Shown piece after piece: positions 26,501-34,534 of a stretch of 64,000 nt of DNA. Location of the stretch: positions 1 to 64,000 of the forward strand of contig DASSJF010000059.1 of the NCBI GenBank assembly GCA_035691305.1. The letters run 5' to 3'. Both the position numbers and the translations under genes were made by a program. Positions within the stretch are counted from its first letter, which is position 1. Each line of letters starts with the position of its first letter. The DNA is from a bacterium. GTDB taxonomy: Bacteria; Sysuimicrobiota; Sysuimicrobiia; Sysuimicrobiales; Segetimicrobiaceae. Below the pieces are notes generated by a model. The model had not been told where the DNA came from and searched no databases. It saw only the letters and a program-made list of their open reading frames with translations.

Positions 26501-28007
26501 TTTCACGATGCAGTGGACCGGGCCGGCGCGGAACCCTACGGCGGGTCTCTCTCTCGAGGCCACCGACGCCGGCGTGCCGGGCGCGACCGTCGACCGGGTT
26601 GCGGCGCTCGCGTATTACAAGGACGGCACGATCACCATCCAGGACGGCATCGTGGCCAAGGGCGAACATCGCCTGGTCGTGCAGGGCACGCTGCCGGTGG
26701 CCGCGGACCGGTTCGAGCTGGATCCGCGGGGGCCGATTCAGCTCACGCTGCACCTCGAGGATACCGATCTCAGCCTCCTCAGCCTGCTGACGCCGGCGAT
26801 TCAGGACGCGTCCGGGACCGTGGCGGGGCAGGTCGCGGTCGGCGGCACGGTCGCCCAGCCGACGATGACCGGGTCGATTCAGACGACCGGCGGCCGCCTG
26901 CGGTGGGCGCCGATGCGCACCCCGCTCGAGAACGTCGCGGCCGACATCACGTTTTCGCAGAACCTGGTCGAGGTACACGACGTCTCCGCGGACGTCGGAG
27001 GCGGTCATCTCGCCATTCACGGGACCGCGGCGGTCGGCAACTTCCACCTGCAGACGCTCGATCTGAGTCTGACGGCGAACCGGCTGAACGTCGACGTGCC
27101 GAGGGTATACACCGGCCGCCTGGACGCGACCCTCGCGCTCCGGGGACCGGCCGCCGATCCGACTCTCTCCGGAGGCGTCACCGTCTCCGGCGGCCGCGTG
27201 ACCTACGCGGGCGGCGCCCCCGGCGGCGCCGCCGCCAAGACGCGCGTCCCGCCGGTGCGGCTCGACGTCAACGTGGCGACCGGTGCGGACGTGTACTACG
27301 GCGAAGGCCCGGTGCAGCTCGCGCTGGCCGGCAGCGTCCACGCGGGCGGCACGCTCGCCGATCCGAAGCTGTCCGGCGAGGTACGATCGGACGGGGGCAG
27401 CGTTGATCTCTTCGGCACGGTGTTTACCGTGGTGGAAGGCCGCGCCACTTTCTCCGAAGGCCGCGGCCTCACGCCGCTCGTCACGGCGCGGGCCCAAGGC
27501 CAGGTCGGTGACACCCGCGTTTTCGTCGACGTAGCGGGGCCGCTCTCCAACCCCTCGGTCGTCTGGAGCTCGGAACCGCCGATGAGCCAGTCGGACATCC
27601 TGGCGATCGTCTTCGGCGCGACCGGCGAAGCGGGGACGCCCACGGGGCTGGCGGGACGGGAGCTCGGCCGTCTGCTGATCGGCTCGGTGACGTCCGCGAT
27701 TCAGCGCGCCCTGCACCTCGACGAGCTGTCGATCTCCTACGATACCCAGAATCCCGTCACGCTGCGGATCGGGAAGTTTCTCTCAGCCAAGTTCTACCTG
27801 ACGCTGACCGAGGTGTTCGCGCAGGCGAACACCCCCGGCACGGCCCCGGCGGTGCTGTCGGGGACGTTCGCGCGGCCGACGCTCGCGGGGCAGTCCTACA
27901 CCGTGCTCGGCCTCGAATATCTCGTGAGCCCGAGCGTGTCGTTCTCCTACGACGTGGACACGGTGGGGGACAACGGTTTCTTCCTCCTGACGCGCTTCCC
28001 GTTCTAG
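23589..28007 (+). CDS. tamB: TamB-like translocation and assembly module protein
   Basis: About 1472 residues from ATG 23589; GTG 23544 is an alternative start. It has an N-terminal membrane anchor (AAIFGVILVLAAAGWAGAV), then a very long run of repeated beta-strand units of the AsmA/TamB type (recurrent G-x-V-x-G-D patterns), and the DUF490 C-terminus: TPLVTARAQGQVGDTRVFVD, PPMSQSDILAIVFG, and a final beta-signal-like end FFLLTRFPF. TamB spans the periplasm and moves phospholipids and helps outer-membrane protein insertion. It fits the Omp85 gene (bamA) 1.3 kb downstream. It is the first gene of the outer-membrane cluster. Confidence 0.92.
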   Translation: MNAQPRARFRPLRRGAAIFGVILVLAAAGWAGAVSSGWMAHAIRQAVVSRLGHSLGRAVALGGVGGNLLEGIELRDLVIAERGGFSHGAAFSVDRVHITVSLWDFVRRPRDVLASISRAELTTPHIVLVRDARGHWNLQDLLAQPQSPLGPAFHGLVVVHGGVIAYADSYGVESPPFVTRFELIDGTLTTEPGGRLVIALSGRSTAGETAAVHGRYAASDGTYDFDITADRGSVRHWGGYLVHLGQLRWVGGRFSGRVHLLATSVKSGLDATYTATIRLNDAQALYRPAAMPLRHVNGEMQVTSGHVSADGITLIAGDSPVWVRGDVSYAGDPWLNLVVRSQRLDLARARALFFPGTGLTLVGRATGDMWISGPVSAPSFAGTVAAADGRFNGQDFAGLTARFAYGDGVLSLRDLSAGVGDGRVAGDAVIDLATEEPSFTFAATAENIDAAALPRAGLPVTGGLVARGSGTIAGAGQGSRMRVLGDMSLERGAMRGQAFDSLTAFFWNDGGALQFDDLRMQSGSATVYASGAVAPSGALSLTAEGHDIPLGAIAGRTGLAPSELTGTGRFSGRVGGTLNSPALSGEVAAWDGRLGPMPYTFAAGRFNVTGAFLSTPHADLYQDGAYFGVSGALALRPLAARDVTIDTQGVPAQSFLRDVIRIDSVAGTLSGHVVVNGPVDRPSVAGHVALLNGGVLGQPVDQADADLGGGPGGLIQVTRLDARVKGSQVHASGAVDPRGPIDLNLQADRVRLADVSLLTRFGVVPYGSVTVDGHLTGTLSDPEFKGRLVSPDLWMQGQAFSASGMIDYRNGQVQLAPLDVVQGDASYSLTGSVSWAGEPTADLNLHVTHGQIGTLVDAASLKLPARFEGLIDGDVSLAGPLRDPSAQLTLSLSNARVGGVPAGTGTADLVLSHGAIDIRQFELHPGRGEIAARGQVAINGTSNVEVSAHDLDPAIFVPIFHLSQPLVGGLDFTMQWTGPARNPTAGLSLEATDAGVPGATVDRVAALAYYKDGTITIQDGIVAKGEHRLVVQGTLPVAADRFELDPRGPIQLTLHLEDTDLSLLSLLTPAIQDASGTVAGQVAVGGTVAQPTMTGSIQTTGGRLRWAPMRTPLENVAADITFSQNLVEVHDVSADVGGGHLAIHGTAAVGNFHLQTLDLSLTANRLNVDVPRVYTGRLDATLALRGPAADPTLSGGVTVSGGRVTYAGGAPGGAAAKTRVPPVRLDVNVATGADVYYGEGPVQLALAGSVHAGGTLADPKLSGEVRSDGGSVDLFGTVFTVVEGRATFSEGRGLTPLVTARAQGQVGDTRVFVDVAGPLSNPSVVWSSEPPMSQSDILAIVFGATGEAGTPTGLAGRELGRLLIGSVTSAIQRALHLDELSISYDTQNPVTLRIGKFLSAKFYLTLTEVFAQANTPGTAPAVLSGTFARPTLAGQSYTVLGLEYLVSPSVSFSYDVDTVGDNGFFLLTRFPF

Positions 28008-28059
28008 TGAGAGAAACGCGGCCGCGCCGTCCGGACACTAGAGGGATGGAGATCCATCT

Positions 28060-28689
28060 GTGCTGAACGAGTACCTCCGTGAACTGCACCGGGTGGCGCT
28101 GCTGCGGCCGGCCGAGGAGCGGCGTCTCTGGCAGGCCTACAGGCGGCGGGGAAGCCGGCAGAGCCGCGCGCGCCTGATCGAGGCGTATCAGCCGCTCGTT
28201 TTCAAGGTGGCGATGGCGCTGCGGCTCCGCGAGACCGTGGTGATGGACATGATCCAGGAAGGCACCGTCGGTCTGATCCAGGCCGTCGAGCGATTCGACC
28301 CGGACCGGGGCGTGCGGTTCAGCACGTTCGCCACCTACCGGATTCGGGGACGCATCCTCAACGCGCTGCGGCGGGAGCGCGGCCGAGGGCCCGACGTCGA
28401 GGATGCCGCGGAGTCGCTCGCGCGCGTGCCGGACGTGGCGGCCGCGGACGCGCTCGCGTCGGTCGAGGACGCCGTGCTGGTGCGGCAGATCGTGTCCGCG
28501 ATCGACGGGCTGCCCGCCCGGGAACGCCGCATCCTCGTCGGCGCATTTCTCTCGGCGGAGGAGCCGGGGCGCATCGCCGACGAACTGAGAATCAGCTTGT
28601 CGCACTTCTACCGCCTCCAACAGCAGGCGCTGCGGAGGATCCGCGAGATGCTCGCGCCGCCGCTCCGGCCCCGGCCGGCAGAGGAGTAG
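28060..28689 (+). CDS. Sigma-70 family factor (regions 2 and 4) inside the outer-membrane gene cluster
   Basis: 209 residues, GTG 28060 behind GAGGGATGGAG. Region 2 reads LIEAYQPLVFKVAMALRLRE, VVMDMIQEGTVGLIQAVERF, DPDRGVRFSTFATYRIRGRI, which is closer to primary/sporulation-type sigma factors than to ECF factors. Region 4 carries IADELRISLSHFYRLQQQAL as helix-turn-helix. Region 3 is shortened or absent. It sits between tamB and a small membrane protein before bamA. It may control envelope genes, but its targets cannot be read here. The downstream neighbour is a candidate regulator. Confidence 0.85.
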   Translation: MLNEYLRELHRVALLRPAEERRLWQAYRRRGSRQSRARLIEAYQPLVFKVAMALRLRETVVMDMIQEGTVGLIQAVERFDPDRGVRFSTFATYRIRGRILNALRRERGRGPDVEDAAESLARVPDVAAADALASVEDAVLVRQIVSAIDGLPARERRILVGAFLSAEEPGRIADELRISLSHFYRLQQQALRRIREMLAPPLRPRPAEE

Positions 28690-28696
28690 GGTCGCC

Positions 28697-29230
28697 GTGG
28701 GCGGTGGAGCCGACCCGCTGCTGCGGCACATCCGGCACGCCGAAGAATGGCTCGGCCGGGCCCGCCTCGACTGGCGCCGCGGGAACGCGCCGGCGGCGAT
28801 GCTGCGGCTGATGCTCGCCGAAGCGGAAATCCGGCACGCCCGGGAGACCGGGATGGCGGCGGTTCCCGGCGCCGACCCGACGGGTACCACCGCGTCGACG
28901 CCGGCCGCGCGCGGGGGGAGCAGTTGGCCGAAGGTGGCGGCCGCGATCGCGGCCGCCGCGGTGCTGGCCGGCGGGCTCGGCTACGCGTCGATGCGGCCCG
29001 AGCAGCAGGGCGCCCTCGTCGAACGCGCGGGATCGGCGGTGGGGCTGCGCGGCGAATCTTCGCGGACGATCGTGCGCCTGGATTCAGGACAATTCTTGCT
29101 GCCTGACCGCGAACAAGCCGCCGGGGTCGGTCCGAACACCCCCGAACCCTCGACGGGTGACGCCCAGCCCTTCCAATTCGCGGTGCCGGCGGTGCCGGTG
29201 GATCTCAAAACGCCTTCGCCGACGTTCTAG
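28697..29230 (+). CDS. Single-pass membrane protein following the sigma factor, candidate anti-sigma or envelope sensor
   Basis: 177 residues, GTG 28697, 7 nt after the sigma gene. The N-terminal 55 residues are helical and charged (LLRHIRHAEEWLGRARLDWR). A linker leads to one membrane helix at about residues 78-97 (VAAAIAAAAVLAGGLGYASM). An extracytoplasmic tail of about 80 residues ends Pro/Thr-rich. No family domain was recognised and no zinc motif is present. The topology (cytoplasmic helices, one helix through the membrane, outside tail) and the position after a sigma gene suggest an anti-sigma role; this is inference. Confidence 0.7.
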   Translation: MGGGADPLLRHIRHAEEWLGRARLDWRRGNAPAAMLRLMLAEAEIRHARETGMAAVPGADPTGTTASTPAARGGSSWPKVAAAIAAAAVLAGGLGYASMRPEQQGALVERAGSAVGLRGESSRTIVRLDSGQFLLPDREQAAGVGPNTPEPSTGDAQPFQFAVPAVPVDLKTPSPTF

Positions 29231-29295
29231 ACCGCGCATCCGACGCACACCGCGTCGGGCGCGCCGAACGCCGGGACTCGAGACGGAGGTCGCTG

Positions 29296-31296
29296 TTGAC
29301 CGCACCCAAGGACGAACGCAAACAGGGACGCGTGCGCGTGCTCGTGACCGTACTCTGCCTGGCGCTCCTGCCGGGCGCCGCATTCACGCTGGCCCCGGCG
29401 CTGGCAGGGCGGCCGGTGGTGCTGCCACCCGTGCTGCGGGCACAGACGCCGGCGACGGCACCGGTGACGCCGACGGCGCCGGTGACGCCGACGGTGCCGG
29501 TGACGCCGACGGCGCCGGTGACGCCGACCGCCCCGCTCACGCCCACGGCGCCCGTTTCGCCGACCGGGCCGATCGTGCCGCCGCCCGGCCCGGCCGTTCC
29601 GTCACCATTCGTGCCGCAGCCGGGCGTGCCGCCCCAGGTCGTACCGCCCCAGCGCGTCGTCGACGTCGTGGTGCAGGGCAATGTACACGTGCCCACCGCT
29701 CAGGTGCTGGCCGTGGTCTCGACGAAGCCCAACGACCCGCTGAACGAGGAGAAGGTCCGAAACGACGTGCAGTCGATCCTCGGCACCGGGCTGTTCGCAG
29801 ACGCGGTCGTGCGGCTTGAGCCCGCGCCGGAGGGCGTGAAGATTGTCTTCGTCGTCGTCGAGAACCCCGTCGTCACCTCGGTTGTCATCAAGGGAAACAC
29901 GGTCGAGCCGACAGACGCCATCGTGAAGGCGATCGGCGTGCAGACCGGGCAGGTGCTGAATACGGTGTCGGTCCGCGACGGCGCGCGCGCCGTCGAGAAG
30001 CTCTATCAGGACGCCGGCTACATCCTGGCACGCGTTTCCGATGTGGCGATCAGCGATCAGGGTGTACTGACCATCACCCTGGCGGAAGGCCGCATCGAGG
30101 CCGTCAAGATCGAGGGCCTGCACAAGACCAAGGACTACGTGGTGCGGCGGGAACTGTCGTTCAAGCCCGGCGACGTGTTCAACGCCAACAGCGTGAACGC
30201 GAGCCTCAAGCGGTTGTTCCAGCTGCAGTATTTCTCCGACGTGAAGGCGCAGCCGGGGCCGGGGACGACCCCCGACACGGTCGACGTGACGATCATTGTG
30301 ACCGAACAGAAGACCGCGTCCGTCGGCTTCGGCGTCGGCTACCAGACCGTGTTCGGTCTCCAGGGCATCGTGTCGTACCGCGACAGCGACTTCGGCGGGA
30401 ACGGGCAGGGGGTGAACGCGCAGTACAACAGCAGCGCCTTGAACGGGGGCGGCTACACGCTGACGTTCCACGAGCCGTACTTCGAGGGCACGCGCACGGC
30501 GCTGGACCTGCAGATGTTCAACCTGGTCTCGATTCCGACCGACTATTCGTTCGGGCTCAACAACACCTTTAACTACAACATGTATCAGACCGGCGGCAGC
30601 GTGGCGTTCACGCAGCCGCTGTCCCCGGAGCGGCCTCCGGTGTACTCGCTCAACTACGGTCTGAAATACCAGAGCACAACGTTCGGCCAGCCGTCCGTCG
30701 GAACGAGCCCGCCGGCGAACTTCGTCTTTACGCCGGGCACGGTGACCGCGCTCATCCTGGGCGCCATCAAGGACACCCGGGACGACCCGCTCGACCCTAC
30801 CGCCGGAGAGCACATCACGCTCTCCGTCGAGGCCGCGTTCAACGCGCTCGGAGGCGACTTCAACTTCCAGAAGTACGAGCTGGACTACGCGCGCTTCTTT
30901 CCGGTGGCGCCCGGCACGGTCATCGTCGGGCACGCTCACTTCGGGACGGCAAGCGGGCCTCTGCCGATTCAGGAGCAGTACTACCTCGGCGGGCAGAACA
31001 CGCTGCGCGGTTACGCCGCGGGACGGTTCCGCGGCGATCAGATGGCGCTCCTCACAGGCGAATACCACTTCCCGCTCAGTAATCTCCCGCTGCTGCACAA
31101 CTTCACCGGGCTGACCGGCATCGTGTTCGCCGACGCCGGGGATACCGAGCCGTTCGGCAGCGGTCTGAGCTTCAACCCGAAGTACGACTACGGCGCCGGG
31201 ATCGCGATCAAGACGGGGTTCGGGCCGTTCCGGCTCGACTACGGATTCAGCCAGGAAGGCAACCAGTTGTGGATCTCCACGGGCGTGCTATTCTGA
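29296..31296 (+). CDS. bamA: BamA/Omp85 outer-membrane assembly factor
   Basis: 666 residues, TTG 29296 with GGAGGT 5 nt upstream. After a signal sequence there is a Pro/Thr repeat region of VTPTAP units (residues about 55-92). Three POTRA domains follow: VVDVVVQGNVHVPTAQVLAV, VVIKGNTVEPTDAIVKAIGV, then IEAVKIEGLHKTKDYVVRRE. The C-terminal bacterial surface antigen barrel contains YYLGGQNTLRGYAAGRFRGD (the loop-6 RGF-like motif). Three POTRAs instead of five is the cyanobacterial/Terrabacterial layout. It inserts beta-barrel proteins into the outer membrane, probably including the porin at 46.6 kb. Confidence 0.95.
   Translation: MTAPKDERKQGRVRVLVTVLCLALLPGAAFTLAPALAGRPVVLPPVLRAQTPATAPVTPTAPVTPTVPVTPTAPVTPTAPLTPTAPVSPTGPIVPPPGPAVPSPFVPQPGVPPQVVPPQRVVDVVVQGNVHVPTAQVLAVVSTKPNDPLNEEKVRNDVQSILGTGLFADAVVRLEPAPEGVKIVFVVVENPVVTSVVIKGNTVEPTDAIVKAIGVQTGQVLNTVSVRDGARAVEKLYQDAGYILARVSDVAISDQGVLTITLAEGRIEAVKIEGLHKTKDYVVRRELSFKPGDVFNANSVNASLKRLFQLQYFSDVKAQPGPGTTPDTVDVTIIVTEQKTASVGFGVGYQTVFGLQGIVSYRDSDFGGNGQGVNAQYNSSALNGGGYTLTFHEPYFEGTRTALDLQMFNLVSIPTDYSFGLNNTFNYNMYQTGGSVAFTQPLSPERPPVYSLNYGLKYQSTTFGQPSVGTSPPANFVFTPGTVTALILGAIKDTRDDPLDPTAGEHITLSVEAAFNALGGDFNFQKYELDYARFFPVAPGTVIVGHAHFGTASGPLPIQEQYYLGGQNTLRGYAAGRFRGDQMALLTGEYHFPLSNLPLLHNFTGLTGIVFADAGDTEPFGSGLSFNPKYDYGAGIAIKTGFGPFRLDYGFSQEGNQLWISTGVLF
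29461..29568 (+). repeat. 18-bp tandem repeat encoding VTPTAP units in BamA
   Basis: Six consecutive 18-bp units. The unit ccggtgacgccgacggcg is exact at 29461-29478 and 29497-29514, and others differ by one to several bases. It is in frame, so copy number changes would alter only the length of the Pro/Thr linker before POTRA 1. Confidence 0.85.
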
Positions 31297-31366
31297 CACA
31301 CATGAAGGACGGCCGGCGCGCCTCGGCTCACGCCCTGGGCACCGGGCCGGCCGGCGGTTGGATAAA

Positions 31367-31407
31367 CATGGCGGCCGGCGAGTCCGCCGGATGGCGGTCC
31401 GCCGGCG
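31367..31407. repeat. 41-bp intergenic palindromic repeat, copy A
   Basis: GC-rich element between bamA and the first Skp-like gene, beginning CATGGCGGCCGGCGAGTCCG. About 86% identical (by eye) to 63107-63147, with the identical 15-mer GGCGGTCCGCCGGCG at its end. It contains nested inverted repeats (CCGGCG-AGTC-CGCCGG and GGCGGTCCGCC). Confidence 0.55.
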
Positions 31408-31422
31408 GGAGGAGTTGACGGC

Positions 31423-31878
31423 ATGATGCGGTGGGACGTGAAGACGCTCGGAATCGCGATCGCCGTGATCGTGGTGCTCGCCGCGGCGGGCCTGTTCGTG
31501 GCGCGGTCCGGCACCCCGGCGTTCGGACAGTCGATGACGATCGGCTATGTGGACATGGCGCGCGCGCTCGACGCCCATCCGGGACGCGCCAGCGCCGAGT
31601 CGGCGCTTCGGGACTACGCGCGGGCCCAGGTCGCGGACGCCCAACAGAAGATGAAGACCATGTCCGCCACCCAAAAGCAAGATTTGCAGCGCCAGGTCGA
31701 CCAGGCGATCTTCAAGAAGCGTTCGGAGCTGCTCGGCGGCCTCGACAAGGACATCCGCGCCGCGGTGGACAAGGTCGCGAAACAGCAGGGTGTAAACGTC
31801 GTGCTCACGCGCGACGTGGTGCTGTACGGCGGCGTCGATCTCACCGATCAGGTGATCAAGGTCGTCAGTGGCAAATAG
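31423..31878 (+). CDS. Skp/OmpH-like periplasmic chaperone, first of three
   Basis: 151 residues, ATG 31423 with GGAGGAG upstream. A signal-anchor or signal sequence (about residues 8-33) is followed by the OmpH pattern: TIGYVDMARALDAHPGRASA, a charged coiled-coil (ARAQVADAQQKMKTMSATQK), and a C-terminal strand region KQQGVNVVLTRDVVLYGG and VDLTDQVIKVV. Skp holds unfolded outer-membrane proteins on their way to BamA, which is the upstream gene. The next gene starts within its last codons. Confidence 0.88.
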   Translation: MMRWDVKTLGIAIAVIVVLAAAGLFVARSGTPAFGQSMTIGYVDMARALDAHPGRASAESALRDYARAQVADAQQKMKTMSATQKQDLQRQVDQAIFKKRSELLGGLDKDIRAAVDKVAKQQGVNVVLTRDVVLYGGVDLTDQVIKVVSGK

Positions 31879-33058
31879 CGTTCGTCCGCTGGTCCGCGCC
31901 GCGTTCGCCGCGGCGGCCGTCGCCTCACTCACCGGGTGCGGCGGCGTGCAGCTGCCGTGGGCCCGGCAGGCCCCGCCCGCGGCACCGGCGGTCCGCTCCG
32001 TCCGCATCGTCGTGGTCGACCTCGTGCGGGCGACCCACGCGCATCCGCGCTGGCCGGAGGTCGATGCCGTCGACCGCCGCACTCAGGACCTGGTCGGCCA
32101 GCTCTCCGCCGTCACGGCTTCGGCCGGGACGGTCGCGCCGCCGGCCGTGGACTTGACGCCCGAGATACGCGCCGCCGCGCAGCAGGAATCTGCCCGCCTC
32201 GTACCCGAGTTCCGCCGCCGCATGGACGCGGAGGTCCAGGACGCGCACGCCGCGGGCAAGCGTGAGCTCGACGCCTATGCCGCCAAGGTCCGCGCGGACC
32301 AGCAGCGCCAGTTCGACGCGAAGCGCGCCGAACTCGAGGCGGCCATCCAAAAGACGGTGCAGGACAAGGCGGCCGCCCTGCAGCAGGATTCGGCGCAGTT
32401 CCAGCAGCAGACACTCGAGCAGTACCGGCTGCCGTTGCTGAACCTGCGGCTGAAGCTCGACGCCGCGGCGACCACCGACAGGAAAGAATCCGAGCGGCTT
32501 TCTCAGCAGATGCAGACGCTGACCAAGGAGCGCGACGACAAGATCGCGGCGCACGACAAGGCCAATCAGGACGCGCTGGCCGCCTTCCAAAAGCAGCAGC
32601 AGGACGCGTTCACGGCGCAGCTCAAGGCGCTGAGCGACGGGCTCGCCAAGGAGGGTCAGCGGCTCGTCGATCAAAAGGTCGCCGAGATCACGGCGCGGAT
32701 GCACACCGACCTCTCGGCGAAGCAGGCGCAGATCAACGCGGAGCTGAGCGCGCGGATGCGCGCGGACATGCAGTCCCGGCAGCAGGCGATCATCTCGAGC
32801 GCGCGCTCGCAGATCGACGCCGCCCACTCGCAATCGCTGCAGACGCTCCAAGTCCGCGTCACGTCGCTGCGCGCGCAGATCTCGGAGGCCCAGGCCGAGC
32901 GGGCGCGGCTCATGGCGGCCATCATGGCGGACCTGCGTGTGGACACCGCCGAGCTCGCGCAGCAGAAGGGCTGGGACGTGGTGCTCACGCTGACGGTCGA
33001 CGCCCCGGACGCGCCGGACGTGACCGCGCTGCTGATCGACCGGCTCAACAAGAAGTGA
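31868..33058 (+). CDS. Large OmpH-like coiled-coil lipoprotein, second of three
   Basis: 396 residues, GTG 31868 overlapping the previous gene by 11 nt. It has a lipoprotein signal peptide with lipobox LTGC (Cys near residue 23). The mature protein begins like OmpH (IVVVDLVRATHAHPRWPEVD), then has about 250 residues of Gln/Ala/Lys/Glu coiled coil, and ends with the OmpH-type strand WDVVLTLTVDAPDAPDVTAL. At more than twice normal Skp length, it would give long tentacles anchored to a membrane by lipid. It probably assists outer-membrane protein transit, but could bridge envelope layers. Confidence 0.8.
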   Translation: MANSVRPLVRAAFAAAAVASLTGCGGVQLPWARQAPPAAPAVRSVRIVVVDLVRATHAHPRWPEVDAVDRRTQDLVGQLSAVTASAGTVAPPAVDLTPEIRAAAQQESARLVPEFRRRMDAEVQDAHAAGKRELDAYAAKVRADQQRQFDAKRAELEAAIQKTVQDKAAALQQDSAQFQQQTLEQYRLPLLNLRLKLDAAATTDRKESERLSQQMQTLTKERDDKIAAHDKANQDALAAFQKQQQDAFTAQLKALSDGLAKEGQRLVDQKVAEITARMHTDLSAKQAQINAELSARMRADMQSRQQAIISSARSQIDAAHSQSLQTLQVRVTSLRAQISEAQAERARLMAAIMADLRVDTAELAQQKGWDVVLTLTVDAPDAPDVTALLIDRLNKK

Positions 33059-33480
33059 GGGGTTCATCGTTGTCGACGGGCGGGAAGCTTTGGGGGGCGG
33101 CCCTGGTGCTGAGCGCCGCGATGGTGGCAAACGGTTGCGGCGGCGCGATCGGCGTCGTGGACAGCCAGCGCGTGCTGAACGAAAGCGTGAAGGCGCTGCA
33201 GTATCAGCGGCAGCTCGACGACCGCGAGAAGCAGATGGCCGCCGAGCTCCAGGCGCTCGCGCCGCAGGTCAGCCAGGCGGAGCTGACGGCGCGGCGCGCC
33301 CGGCTGCTCACGGAGCTCGGGCAGATGCGGCGCGATCTGGAAGCGCAGCTCAACCAGGAGATCTATCAGGTCGCGGGGCGTGTGGCCCGGCAGGACGGCC
33401 TGCGCGTCGTGATCATCAAAGGCGCGGCCCTCGTCGGCGGCCGCGACGTCACGCAACAGGTCATCGATCAGCTCAAATAG
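33055..33480 (+). CDS. Small OmpH-like putative lipoprotein, third of three
   Basis: 141 residues, GTG 33055 overlapping the previous stop (GTGA). A signal peptide ends at ANGC, a non-ideal lipobox (Cys near residue 28). The mature part follows the OmpH plan: [20 protein letters not shown], a coiled coil [20 protein letters not shown], and [30 protein letters not shown]. Length is that of ordinary Skp. Three consecutive family members of different length and anchoring suggest division of labour along the periplasm. Confidence 0.82.
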   Translation: MRGSSLSTGGKLWGAALVLSAAMVANGCGGAIGVVDSQRVLNESVKALQYQRQLDDREKQMAAELQALAPQVSQAELTARRARLLTELGQMRRDLEAQLNQEIYQVAGRVARQDGLRVVIIKGAALVGGRDVTQQVIDQLK

Positions 33481-33490
33481 GGGCGGATCC

Positions 33491-34534
33491 ATGCGGTTGG
33501 CGGATCTGGCCGAACGTGTCGGGGGCGCCGTGAGCGGCGACCCGGACGTGGAGGTTGTCCGGGTGGCCGCCCCGGCGGAGGTGACCGCGGACGCGGTGGT
33601 GGTGGTCGCCGACCCGGGCCTCCTGCCTGGGATCGACGGCCGCGCCGGCGCCGTCATCATCCGCGAGGACGCACCGGCCACGCGCGGGCCGGCGATCCGC
33701 GTGCGTGACACCCGGCTCGCGCTCGCGCTCGCGCTGCGCGCACTCGCGCCGGCGTCCCGCCCCGCGCCCGGGATTCATCCGACCTGCGTGCTCGGGGAGC
33801 GCGTCCGGCTCGGCGACGGCGTTTTCCTCGGACCCTACGTCGTCGTCGGCGCGGACGTGGTCCTCGGCGACCGCGTCCAGATCCACGCGCACGGCATCGT
33901 CGAGGACGGCGTCGAGGTCGGCGCCGACTCGGTGCTCCACGCGCACGCGACCGTCCGACGCGCGTGTACGCTCGGCGCCCGGGTCGTCATTCAGTCGGGC
34001 GCGGTGATCGGCAGCGACGGCTTCGGATACGCGCAGGACGCCGCGCGCCGGCACGTTCCGATTCCACAGATCGGGACCGTGGTGCTCGGCGACGACGTCG
34101 AGATCGGCGCGAACTCCACCGTCGACCGGGCGACGCTCGGGGCGACCCGGATCGGCCGGGGGACCAAGCTGGACAACTACGTGCACGTCGGCCACAATGT
34201 CGAGATCGGCGAGGACGTAGCGATGGCCGCCGGCTGCCTCATCGCCGGCAGCGTGCGGATCGGTAGCCGCGTGCTGATGGGCGGGATGAGCGGGGTCGCC
34301 GACCACCTGACGATCGGCGACGACGCGATCGTGCTCGGGGACACCGGCGTCACCCGCGACGTGCCACCGCGCGCGGTGGTCGCCGGCCGGCCGGCGCGGC
34401 CCCGGATGGAGTACCATCGCGCCGCCGCCGCGGTGCTGCGGTTGCCCGAAGCGCTGCGCGAGCTCGCCGACCTGCGGCGGCGGCTCGACCGGCTCGAGCG
34501 CCGCACGGTCGACCCTACCCGTCCCGCACCCTAG
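33491..34534 (+). CDS. lpxD: UDP-3-O-acylglucosamine N-acyltransferase
   Basis: 347 residues. Third step of lipid A synthesis: N-acylation of UDP-3-O-acyl-glucosamine using acyl-ACP. An N-terminal uridine-binding domain ([20 protein letters not shown]) is followed by a hexapeptide left-handed beta-helix with [30 protein letters not shown] and the catalytic His in [15 protein letters not shown]-terminal helix ([17 protein letters not shown]) is typical of the trimer. Its last base overlaps the GTG of lpxC. Confidence 0.95.
   Translation: MRLADLAERVGGAVSGDPDVEVVRVAAPAEVTADAVVVVADPGLLPGIDGRAGAVIIREDAPATRGPAIRVRDTRLALALALRALAPASRPAPGIHPTCVLGERVRLGDGVFLGPYVVVGADVVLGDRVQIHAHGIVEDGVEVGADSVLHAHATVRRACTLGARVVIQSGAVIGSDGFGYAQDAARRHVPIPQIGTVVLGDDVEIGANSTVDRATLGATRIGRGTKLDNYVHVGHNVEIGEDVAMAAGCLIAGSVRIGSRVLMGGMSGVADHLTIGDDAIVLGDTGVTRDVPPRAVVAGRPARPRMEYHRAAAAVLRLPEALRELADLRRRLDRLERRTVDPTRPAP

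Noticed and set aside
29455-29570. CRISPR-like direct repeats
   Set aside because: The 18-bp units are contiguous, without spacers, and are in frame inside bamA. No CRISPR array or cas gene was seen anywhere.
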